DNA from: an uncultured Christensenellaceae bacterium
Lineage (GTDB): Bacteria > Bacillota > Clostridia > Christensenellales > Pumilibacteraceae
Length of the DNA: 5,452 bases
Assembly: GCA_910586925.1 (NCBI GenBank)
Contig: CAJUKG010000019.1
Location: 1-5,452 of the forward strand
Direction of reading: 5' to 3'
In this document: positions 1 through 5,452 of the stretch, one piece after another
Layout: each line of letters opens with the position of its first letter
How positions within the stretch are numbered: position 1 is the stretch's first letter
The notes under the pieces: generated by a model
Database searches by the model: none
Seen by the model: the letters and a program-made list of their open reading frames with translations, nothing else
Told to the model about the DNA's origin: nothing
Translations under genes and position numbers: made by a program

Positions 1-3000
1 TTGCGGTCGAAAAGCATATCGTATTGTTTGCAGTCGCCGTTCGTAAACCATTGATGCCTTTCTTCTTGAGCAAGAATATCGCCGCCGCCGCGCCGCCGAG
101 CACGATTACGGGAATGACTATCCCGAGCGTTACGCCGAGCGCGTTACCGTTATTCTCGGCTGGCAGGTAGAACACAGGTTTTTCGGGCATCGGGTCGGCG
201 TCGATCTCGCCCGTCACTTCGTCCTCGTATATATCGTACACGTCGATCGTGACGGTCGCCTCGATAGCTTTGTATCCGTCCGCGCTCACTCGAACGACGA
301 ACGACTGTTTACCTGTCTCGACGGGTTTGCCGACGAGCAGTCCGTCCGACGAGAGCGCGAAGCCCTGCGGCAATTCGCTGCCGTCCGCGAGCGAGTACGT
401 TATGCTGCTCACGTCTTTGTCGTTGGCTGCCGCGCCGAGCGAAACTTTGTAGTTCTTGCCGAGAAGCATGTCGCCGACAAACATGTCGGACATTTCAAGA
501 CCCTTGACGGTTATCTTGTACGTCACCTCTTTGGGCTTGCTGAGTTCCGCGCTCGCAACGACGGTAAACTCGTGATCGGTGCAGCCGCGAACGGGAGTGC
601 CGGACAGAATACCGTTGGAGGACAGCGCAAGACCTTCGGGGAGTTTGTCGCCCTCTTTGAGTTTATAGGTGACGGCGTACCCAACGTTGCTCGAAGCATC
701 GGCGAGATTGGCGTTGGCGGCGACGCCAACCGCGAACGGGGCGAGCTGTTTGCTCTCGTACTCGATCGCGAACTGTTTGACGCTTACGATAAAGTCGAGC
801 TCCTGCGGCGTTCTGCCCTCGGCGGTCGCGCGCACTGTGAAGAAATACTTGCCTGCGGGCGCGACGCACACCCCTTTTATCACGCCGTTTTCGAGCTTCA
901 AGCCCTGCGGCAGTTCGCTGCCTTCGGCAAGCGCGTACGTTACGTCGGAGGTGAGCTTGCCGTTCGCGTCGAATACGACCGCGCTCTTTATATCCTGTTC
1001 GTAGTCGAACCCGTACGGTATGGTCGCAATGTTGTCGTCCTCGAAGATGACCTTGTTCGGGATCTCGTCCGCGCCGTATACTTTGAGCTTGAAAGTCTTT
1101 TGCGCCGTCTTGTACGGGTATGCGATCTCACGCACTGCGGCGAGTTTCTCGTCTGCGTTGAGAGTGAACGTATATTCGCCCGCCTCGCTCGGCGCACCCG
1201 AAAGAACGCCGTCGTCGTCGATGGTCATGCCTGCGGGAAGAACGCTGCCCGCCGCGAGCGAGTACGAGATCGCACTGCCTGCGGCTATCGTGTTTTCCGC
1301 CGTCGCTACGTTCAAGTCGTTATCCACGCCCTCGACCGCATACAGCGTATTCACGCCGCCGTAATTTATCGCGGAAAGCCGCTCGCCGCCGAAACCGTGC
1401 ACGCCGTTGGTGTTTGCGCAGGTGTACAGCACGCTTTTCGCCGATTCGCGAATGGCGGTGAGATGCGTTGCCGTAAGACTCGCCGCATCGAGGTTGGGGG
1501 TGTTATATTGATTGTGCACCATCATCGTGTTGCAACCTGCGCGTATACACATATTGACATCGTAACGCACGAGGTCGGTGATAACGAAGCCGCGGAAGCC
1601 CCATTCGTTGCGCACAAGACCGTTAAGAAGTTCCCAGTTGAAGCAGCAGTGCTTGTTGCCGATACGGTTGACGCCGGTCATGAGTCCGTTAAGCCCGCCC
1701 TCTTTGATCGCTATTTCGAACGGCTTGCCGTAAATCTCGCGGATAGCCTGTTCGCTCGCCCATGTGTTGAGGGAGCCTCTGTCCGTTTCCTGATCGTTGA
1801 GCATTATGTGTTTGGATATCTGATAGCAGCCTTTGGACAGCGAACCTTTCGCTACGTTGGCAGCCATTTTGCCCGCAAGTACGGGGTCCTCGGAGAAATA
1901 CTCGAAGTTGCGCCCGCCGAACGGACTGCGGTGCGTATCAAGCCCCAATCCGTACGTGCCGCCCCTGCCGTCGGGAGTGTTGCTCCACTTGCCGCCGGGA
2001 GCCGCCATCATGTTCGAGCCTTCGCCGTGATTTACTCCCCAAAGCGCGGCTTCGCCGTTCATGACGCCCACGTCGTACGCGAGTTTCTTGTTGAACGTCT
2101 GCGCGAGGGTGGTGTTGTCCGCCCACTGCGCGTCGGGGCAATGCCGCTTGCCGAGCGGACCGTCGTCGTCGTACGTGGAAGGCTTATCCACCGAATTTAT
2201 GGGGCGGGTGCCGAAGAATCCGTTTTCTATCTGCGAAACAAGTTCTTGCACGGTGAGCTGATCGAGGAATGCGTCCCACAGCGGATCGTCGTAATCCCTG
2301 CCGCGAAGATGCCACAGTTTGATTTTATTGGTGACCGAATTTCCGGGCGTGCTCGCTTGAGCGGGCGTCGTTTCGGAATAGTACGGTTGCGTTCTGTCGA
2401 AGTCTTCGGTAACCGAATATTCCCACTTCTCTTGACGCGCACCCGTCTTTTTGGTGCTCGCCGCCGTCGGGAACGTGCCCTCGAAGTCGTCGCGCAACAT
2501 ATACTGCCTGACGCCCGCGAATGTTTCGGGGTCGTTCGTCTTGCCCGTGCCCGACGCGTAATCGAAAAGATTTTTCACTTCCGTACCCGTCGTCGTATCC
2601 GTTTCGTAACGAATATCCGCGGAAAGCGTGTATTTCTTCACGGGCGCGACGACGGGAGTTTCTTCTCCGTCCTCGCCGTCCGTCGCGGTATCGCCTTCCG
2701 CTGCGGGTTCGGGCACTGCACGGAGAGCTTCCGCCGCCTTTTGAGCGGCTTCGTGCGCGGTGTCGGCGACGACGATATAGTAGTCGCCCTTTTCAAGCTC
2801 GTAACCCTTGAACCCGTTACCGTTGGCGTCCGACCAGTCGTAAGACTTCATGTCCTCGACGTCGAACGTGATCGTGAGCACTTCGCTCGCCCCCGGCTCG
2901 AGGATCTGCGTCTTTTCAAACGCCGCGAGTTCGACGTGCGACTTGCTTATTCCGCCCGCGTAGTACGGCGCGGAGTAATAAAGCTGCACGACCTCTTTAC

Positions 3001-4372
3001 CCGGCATATCGCCGATGTTCGTGACCTTGACTTTAGCGGTGACTTTGCCGAACTTGCCGAGAATGTCGTTTCCGCCCGCCTCTATCGACACCACTTCTTT
3101 TTTGAACGTCGTGTACGAAAGTCCGTAACCGAACGGATATTGGACCTGTTCGTCATACCAGCTTTCACCGTCATCGGCAGCGGTCTTGCCCTCCTCGTAA
3201 TACCGCGTTTCGTAATAGCGATACCCGAGGTAGATGTCCTCGTCGTAATGCACGTACGATTCACCGTACTTGTTGCCGTCGCTCGTGCCGTTAAAGCCTT
3301 GGTTTTGCCAAGTCGGATCGCTTTTCATGTCGTATATCCATGTATCGGCGAGCCTGCCCGACGGATTGACTTCGCCCGAAAGAATCTTCGGCACGACCAT
3401 CACGCCGTCGGTACCGGGAAAGCCTATCGACACCGCCGCCTTGATCCTGTTCATTTTCGCGGTCGCTTCCTCGACCGACGAAGTGTAACCGTTATCGGTG
3501 TACAGGTAGTGCGTCGGATCGTCGAGGAATCCCACTTCCATAGGGCCCGAAGCGTTGACGAGAAGTATCACGTTCTCGAAACTATTCATGACCGCTTGCA
3601 GCATTTCCACTTCGTATTTATCGAGCTGCAAATAATGGTCGTCGCCGTTTCTCGCGCTGTCGAGCTTTTCACCGCCCCAACCTTTGAGGCTCGTTTTGGG
3701 CAGGTCGTTACCCTCGCCGCGCACGCGGGTGAGCACTACGAGTGCCGCATCGTTGTACTGCGTATAGCTGTCCTTGACCGCCTGCGTATATTTAGACTGC
3801 GGCGTTTCGCCCGTCGGAAGTCCCGCGCGGTAGTTGTCGAGCGCGCGGTGCATATCGTTGTCGAACCTGCCCGTACCCGACTTACTCGTGTCGTTGTAGA
3901 AATCCATGAGCGTCGGATTAAGCTCGAACACCGTGTCGTTGAACGCGTCATAGAACGGTATGGACGCGCGCGACCAATCGCCGCCTATCGCGAGGCTGTC
4001 GCTCGAACCGAACCCGAAATACGCGATGCTCTCTTTCGCGGTGTTCGTTTGAACGGTCGCGGTGTTCTTGCCGAACACGCTGATCTTCACCTTGCCGCCC
4101 TCGCTTTTGGGTGCGAGCGGGAGCAGTCCGTCGTTTTTGAGAAGGACCGCGCCTTCCGCTTCCACCTGTTTGTTCAGTTCGACGGCGGCTTTGCGCACCG
4201 CTTCCGCGCTGTCGTACTCGCTCTCGTAATAATAATATTCGGGGACGGCTATAGCCGCATCCGCACCGTACCGTGCCGAAGTCACCGACGCGATACCCGC
4301 GCCCGCAACGAGCGTCACCGCGACGGCAACCGACATAAACTTATTGAGATTGCTGTTTTTTACTTTTTTCAT
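1..4372 (-). CDS. Membrane-anchored glycoside hydrolase family 3 enzyme with permuted domain order (3' partial)
   Basis: From the ATG at 4372-4370 the frame is open to the left edge: 1457 codons and no stop. Residues 1-39 are a signal peptide. Residues ~50-410 are the GH3 (alpha/beta)6 sandwich, with AVLLKNDGLLPL (75-86), RGEGND (218-223, with Glu220 the candidate acid/base), NASGPMEVG (273-281) and the closing NPSGRLADT (336-344). YPFGYGLSYTTF (412-423) opens the FnIII-like domain. After a linker comes the TIM barrel (~690-1000), with DGPLG (737-741), HRSPFGGRNFEYFSEDP (814-830), KHIMLNDQETDR (854-865) and FVITD, whose Asp933 is the expected nucleophile. Four Ig-like repeats, a membrane helix and a lysine-rich tail follow. 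Most GH3 enzymes have barrel first; sandwich-first is the permuted order known from R. albus and B. fibrisolvens beta-glucosidases. Retaining hydrolysis of beta-glucosides, or a related exo-activity, outside the cell is likely; the exact substrate cannot be read from the sequence. At more than 1457 residues it is much longer than usual permuted GH3 enzymes. Confidence 0.95.
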   Translation of the reverse strand, partial: MKKVKNSNLNKFMSVAVAVTLVAGAGIASVTSARYGADAAIAVPEYYYYESEYDSAEAVRKAAVELNKQVEAEGAVLLKNDGLLPLAPKSEGGKVKISVFGKNTATVQTNTAKESIAYFGFGSSDSLAIGGDWSRASIPFYDAFNDTVFELNPTLMDFYNDTSKSGTGRFDNDMHRALDNYRAGLPTGETPQSKYTQAVKDSYTQYNDAALVVLTRVRGEGNDLPKTSLKGWGGEKLDSARNGDDHYLQLDKYEVEMLQAVMNSFENVILLVNASGPMEVGFLDDPTHYLYTDNGYTSSVEEATAKMNRIKAAVSIGFPGTDGVMVVPKILSGEVNPSGRLADTWIYDMKSDPTWQNQGFNGTSDGNKYGESYVHYDEDIYLGYRYYETRYYEEGKTAADDGESWYDEQVQYPFGYGLSYTTFKKEVVSIEAGGNDILGKFGKVTAKVKVTNIGDMPGKEVVQLYYSAPYYAGGISKSHVELAAFEKTQILEPGASEVLTITFDVEDMKSYDWSDANGNGFKGYELEKGDYYIVVADTAHEAAQKAAEALRAVPEPAAEGDTATDGEDGEETPVVAPVKKYTLSADIRYETDTTTGTEVKNLFDYASGTGKTNDPETFAGVRQYMLRDDFEGTFPTAASTKKTGARQEKWEYSVTEDFDRTQPYYSETTPAQASTPGNSVTNKIKLWHLRGRDYDDPLWDAFLDQLTVQELVSQIENGFFGTRPINSVDKPSTYDDDGPLGKRHCPDAQWADNTTLAQTFNKKLAYDVGVMNGEAALWGVNHGEGSNMMAAPGGKWSNTPDGRGGTYGLGLDTHRSPFGGRNFEYFSEDPVLAGKMAANVAKGSLSKGCYQISKHIMLNDQETDRGSLNTWASEQAIREIYGKPFEIAIKEGGLNGLMTGVNRIGNKHCCFNWELLNGLVRNEWGFRGFVITDLVRYDVNMCIRAGCNTMMVHNQYNTPNLDAASLTATHLTAIRESAKSVLYTCANTNGVHGFGGERLSAINYGGVNTLYAVEGVDNDLNVATAENTIAAGSAISYSLAAGSVLPAGMTIDDDGVLSGAPSEAGEYTFTLNADEKLAAVREIAYPYKTAQKTFKLKVYGADEIPNKVIFEDDNIATIPYGFDYEQDIKSAVVFDANGKLTSDVTYALAEGSELPQGLKLENGVIKGVCVAPAGKYFFTVRATAEGRTPQELDFIVSVKQFAIEYESKQLAPFAVGVAANANLADASSNVGYAVTYKLKEGDKLPEGLALSSNGILSGTPVRGCTDHEFTVVASAELSKPKEVTYKITVKGLEMSDMFVGDMLLGKNYKVSLGAAANDKDVSSITYSLADGSELPQGFALSSDGLLVGKPVETGKQSFVVRVSADGYKAIEATVTIDVYDIYEDEVTGEIDADPMPEKPVFYLPAENNGNALGVTLGIVIPVIVLGGAAAAIFLLKKKGINGLRTATANNTICFSTA
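68..139 (-). other. C-terminal transmembrane anchor of the GH3 enzyme
   Basis: Residues ~1412-1435 form one hydrophobic segment (GVTLGIVIPVIVLGG, four alanines, IFLL), followed at once by three lysines (1436-1438). This is the expected layout of a membrane-spanning stop-transfer segment with a positive cytoplasmic side. It would leave the catalytic domains outside the cell. The region just before it (YLPAENNGN) is not a canonical LPXTG sorting motif. Confidence 0.85.
227..1321 (-). repeat. Four putative-Ig (He_PIG-like) repeats forming a stalk in the GH3 protein
   Basis: Four copies lie at about residues 1018-1099, 1110-1201, 1202-1293 and 1294-1382. Each has the core pattern TY-x-L-x-x-G-x-x-LP-x-G-x-x-(L/I)-x-x-x-G-x-(L/I)-x-G followed by a strand of FTVxA type, for example VTYALAEGSELPQG, VTYKLKEGDKLPEG and ITYSLADGSELPQG. 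The Pro of the LP-x-G motif falls at 1046, 1155, 1245 and 1335, so the last three repeats have an exact 90-residue pitch. The pattern is that of bacterial putative-Ig domains, which commonly act as spacers or binding modules on surface proteins. Here they lie between the catalytic barrel and the membrane helix. Confidence 0.8.
1373..2305 (-). other. GH3 TIM-barrel catalytic domain, placed C-terminal of the sandwich
   Basis: Residues ~690-1000 begin with a LTVQELVSQIENG-type segment, equivalent to the first barrel helix. They contain the sugar-binding DGPLG, the GRNFEYFSEDP block, the KH of KHIMLNDQE and the nucleophile loop ending at Asp933. The residue after the nucleophile is Leu, whereas Trp is common in the family (SDW/TDW). 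The domain closes near residue 983 (SVLYTCANTN). All landmarks expected of an active barrel are present. Confidence 0.9.
2738..4225 (-). other. GH3 (alpha/beta)6 sandwich and FnIII-like domains, placed N-terminal
   Basis: Residues ~50-410 carry the GH3 C-domain signatures VLLKN, RGEGND, GPMEVG, PGTDG (319-323) and NPSGRL, in the usual internal order. Residues ~411-545 start at YPFGYGLSYTTF and run through VKVTNIGDMPGKEVVQLY-type strands to GYELEKGDYYIVV, the usual FnIII-like module after the sandwich. In standard GH3 enzymes these domains follow the barrel; here they precede it. Confidence 0.9.
4256..4372 (-). other. Signal peptide of the GH3 enzyme
   Basis: Residues 1-11 carry four lysines (Lys2, 3, 5, 11), and residues 12-30 form a hydrophobic stretch (FMSVAVAVTLVAGAGIASV). 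Ala-rich positions follow that could serve a type I signal peptidase, near TSA (31-33) or ADA (37-39). There is no lipobox cysteine, so it is not a lipoprotein signal. A Tyr-rich segment (46-49) and then the sandwich domain follow. An uncleaved N-terminal anchor cannot be excluded. Confidence 0.8.
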
Positions 4373-4380
4373 TGTCGTGC

Positions 4381-4388
4381 CCTCCTTT
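4381..4388 (-). promoter_or_regulatory. Shine-Dalgarno site of the GH3 gene, overlapping the upstream stop codon
   Basis: On the minus strand the junction reads TTC TAAAGGAGGGCACGACA ATG. AAAGGAGG is a near-perfect anti-16S match with an 8-base gap to the ATG at 4372-4370, which fixes the start. The last two bases of the TAA stop (4389-4387) are also the first two bases of this site. The overlap suggests that ribosomes ending on the first gene can re-initiate on the second, so the two are probably co-transcribed and translationally coupled. Confidence 0.9.
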
Positions 4389-5451
4389 AGAACTCGCACG
4401 TTCCGATTTCGGAAATCTCGCCGTCGCCGTGAACGGAACCTGCCGCACCGCAAGCCTGCGCCGCGAGATAATATTTTGCGCCGTCGTCATACGTACCGCC
4501 ATTAAGCTCGATACACTTTTTGAGCATGTTGCGGAAATTGACCGAGCGAAGCCCCGGTTGCGCGCCGTTGGGACCCGCATAATTATCTATCGTGGAAATC
4601 CACGTGTTAGCGGGAATGCCCTCGAGCCGCCAAAGCGTTTCGCCGCCCACGGTCGCAAATCTCAACGGGTATCCGTTATCGTTGTTTCTCTCGCACTTGC
4701 GGTCGATCACGAGAATACCGACATAGTCGTCTTTGCTTGCCGAAGTGCTCGTGTAGATATACATTTTAACGTGATCGACGTTATTCGCGAAAGCGGTGCT
4801 CTTATTTGCCCCGTCGAGCAAACACCTGTCTATGTCGATAATATAACTGCCGTCGTGCCACATCATGGCGTTGCCTTTCGCGGTCATGGTGAGATTGACG
4901 CCGACGGAAACCTTGTCGGCATATGTCGCGTCGACAGTCGTGTCGCCATTGAAATATCCAGAAGCGAACGTATATTCAAAACTCTCCGAAACGACCGTTT
5001 CGCCTATCTTCCACTGCGTAAAGCCTTTACCGTCGGGAACTTCGGCAACAGTAAGCTTGAGCACATACTCGTCGAACTGTCTTACGGTGAATGTGCCGTC
5101 GTCGTTAGCGGTCACGTCCTCGAGGACGCCGCCGTTTACGGTGATCTTGTAAATGTTGCCGAACTTCGCTTTTACCGTTATATCCGCGGTCGCTTTGAAC
5201 GTGTACGAGCCGTCGCGGGACAGTATAGTTTCCGCGCCGTCCGCATCGGTGTACCAATACGCGAAGTACGTACCCGCCGCCGCTTCGTTTGCGGTCACGG
5301 TAACGCTATCGCCGTTTGCGACGGTACTCGAAGTACCTCCGCCCGCAAGCGTCCCGCCCTCGACGGTGACGGTGCTCTGTCCGCCGTATACCGCGATGAC
5401 CGTCGTATCGGCATTCACCGCAAAGGTGTACGTGCTGTCCGTCACGTCGGT
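4387..5451 (-). CDS. Putative secreted InlB-type repeat protein with unassigned C-terminal domain (5' partial)
   Basis: The frame is open from the right edge to a TAA at 4387-4389, giving 354 visible residues. A GTG at 5443-5445 is the first possible start inside the window, but in-frame codons continue upstream of it (T-D-V-T-D) and it falls inside a repeat module, so the true start lies off the right edge. Numbering from the first complete codon, residues 1-24 are the end of one repeat module and 26-98 and 100-180 are two complete modules of the divergent InlB B-repeat (Flg_new_2-like) type, ending in TVKAKFGN and TTVDATYADK. Residues 181-354 form a different region containing all five visible cysteines (210, 253, 313, 334, 352). 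No catalytic motif and no C-terminal membrane or sorting signal is seen. Modules of this kind are typical of secreted or surface proteins of Gram-positive and gut bacteria. A role in adhesion or glycan binding is inferred only from this and from the GH3 gene downstream. I do not recognise a specific gene. Confidence 0.85.
   Translation of the reverse strand, partial: TDVTDSTYTFAVNADTTVIAVYGGQSTVTVEGGTLAGGGTSSTVANGDSVTVTANEAAAGTYFAYWYTDADGAETILSRDGSYTFKATADITVKAKFGNIYKITVNGGVLEDVTANDDGTFTVRQFDEYVLKLTVAEVPDGKGFTQWKIGETVVSESFEYTFASGYFNGDTTVDATYADKVSVGVNLTMTAKGNAMMWHDGSYIIDIDRCLLDGANKSTAFANNVDHVKMYIYTSTSASKDDYVGILVIDRKCERNNDNGYPLRFATVGGETLWRLEGIPANTWISTIDNYAGPNGAQPGLRSVNFRNMLKKCIELNGGTYDDGAKYYLAAQACGAAGSVHGDGEISEIGTCEF
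4390..4911 (-). other. Unassigned Cys-containing C-terminal domain of the repeat protein
   Basis: About 174 residues follow the last repeat, beginning near VSVGVNLTMTAKG and ending at ...EIGTCEF before the stop. The composition is that of a globular domain: several beta-strand-like stretches (HVKMYIYTS, YVGILVIDRKC), a Trp-rich middle (TLWRLEGIPANTWIS) and one probable amphipathic helix (VNFRNMLKKCIEL). It has five cysteines while the preceding repeats have none, so one or two disulphides are possible if the protein is exported. Its position at the end of a repeat stalk would fit a ligand-binding or assembly domain. I see no match to a family that I know, and function is unknown. Confidence 0.55.
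4912..5451 (-). repeat. Tandem InlB B-repeat-like modules in the upstream protein
   Basis: Two full protein modules (5158-5376 and 4912-5154) and the tail of a third (about 5380-5451) follow each other. Each complete module starts with a beta strand and a Gly-Gly (TVTVEGGTL; KITVNGGVL). Next comes a segment with alternating hydrophobic residues (DSVTVTANE; EYVLKLTVAE) and an aromatic-Trp core (FAYWYTD; FTQWKIG). Each closes with Y-T-F and a strand ending in alanine and an aromatic residue (YTFKATADITVKAKF; YTFASGYFNGDTTVDATY). The partial module ends the same way (YTFAVNADTTVIAVY). This matches the Flg_new_2 / divergent InlB B-repeat pattern. The modules differ clearly in DNA, so they are old duplications. 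More copies probably lie beyond the right edge. Confidence 0.75.
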
Positions 5452-5452
5452 G

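Noticed and set aside
152..169. YLPAEN before the membrane helix as a sortase sorting signal
   Set aside because: The placement (short motif, hydrophobic segment, lysines) resembles a cell-wall sorting signal, but Glu-Asn replaces Thr-Gly and no known sortase motif is matched. A plain membrane anchor is the simpler reading.
249..2811. Short open frames on both strands inside the GH3 gene (for example 249-452, 669-1004, 1020-1364, 2521-2811)
   Set aside because: They are out-of-frame shadows of the GH3 coding sequence, are low-complexity, and show no recognisable domain.
4334..4336. ATG at residue 13 of the GH3 gene as an alternative start
   Set aside because: It would remove the lysine-rich n-region of the signal peptide and has no Shine-Dalgarno site, whereas the ATG at 4372 has AAAGGAGG at an ideal distance.
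4373..4386. A promoter or terminator between the two genes
   Set aside because: Only 14 bases separate the genes, they are taken up by the ribosome site and its spacer, and no hairpin is present.
572..4390. Plus-strand open frame of 1272 codons as a real gene
   Set aside because: It is exactly antisense and in codon register with a clear GH3 gene that has all family motifs, a signal peptide and a strong ribosome site. The plus translation is Arg/Val-rich with no recognisable domain, and no convincing ribosome site was noted before its GTG.
5443..5445. GTG as the true start of the upstream repeat protein
   Set aside because: The frame remains open upstream to the edge, the codon lies within a repeat module, no signal peptide follows it, and the sequence ahead is too short to show a ribosome site.

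Overview
The window holds two genes, both on the minus strand. They read right to left and are separated by only 14 bases, so they look like part of one operon. The sequence is moderately GC-rich with a strong preference for G/C-ending codons. The Shine-Dalgarno site is near-perfect, and both products look extracytoplasmic. The domain types (InlB-like bacterial repeats, a GH3 enzyme with reversed domain order, putative-Ig repeats and a C-terminal membrane anchor followed by lysines) suggest a Gram-positive, Firmicutes-type organism. An uncultured gut or rumen Clostridia lineage is the best guess; this is an inference from gene style, and no taxonomic marker is present.

Right part (4387-5451): the 3' end of a gene whose start lies beyond the right edge. 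The visible product has two complete InlB B-repeat-like modules and the tail of a third. They are followed by a C-terminal region of about 175 residues with five cysteines that I cannot assign to a family. It is probably a secreted or surface-exposed binding protein.

Junction (4373-4388): the stop codon of the first gene overlaps a strong Shine-Dalgarno site, which lies 8 bases before the ATG of the second gene. There is no room for a terminator or a separate promoter.

Left and central part (1-4372): a very large glycoside hydrolase family 3 gene, 1457 codons visible and still open at the left edge. In order, the product has a signal peptide, the (alpha/beta)6 sandwich domain, an FnIII-like domain, an acidic linker, the TIM-barrel domain with the catalytic nucleophile, four putative-Ig (He_PIG-like) repeats, a transmembrane helix and a lysine-rich tail. 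The sandwich precedes the barrel, which is the circularly permuted order known from some clostridial beta-glucosidases (Ruminococcus albus and Butyrivibrio fibrisolvens types). The enzyme most likely sits on the outer face of the membrane with its catalytic domains held out on an Ig-like stalk, where it would cleave beta-linked oligosaccharides.

The long plus-strand open frame over the GH3 gene is a codon-for-codon antisense shadow and not a gene. I see no RNA genes, mobile elements, CRISPR arrays, promoters or terminators. I found no convincing new system; the points most worth following up are the unassigned Cys-containing domain and the permuted, stalked, membrane-anchored GH3 architecture.
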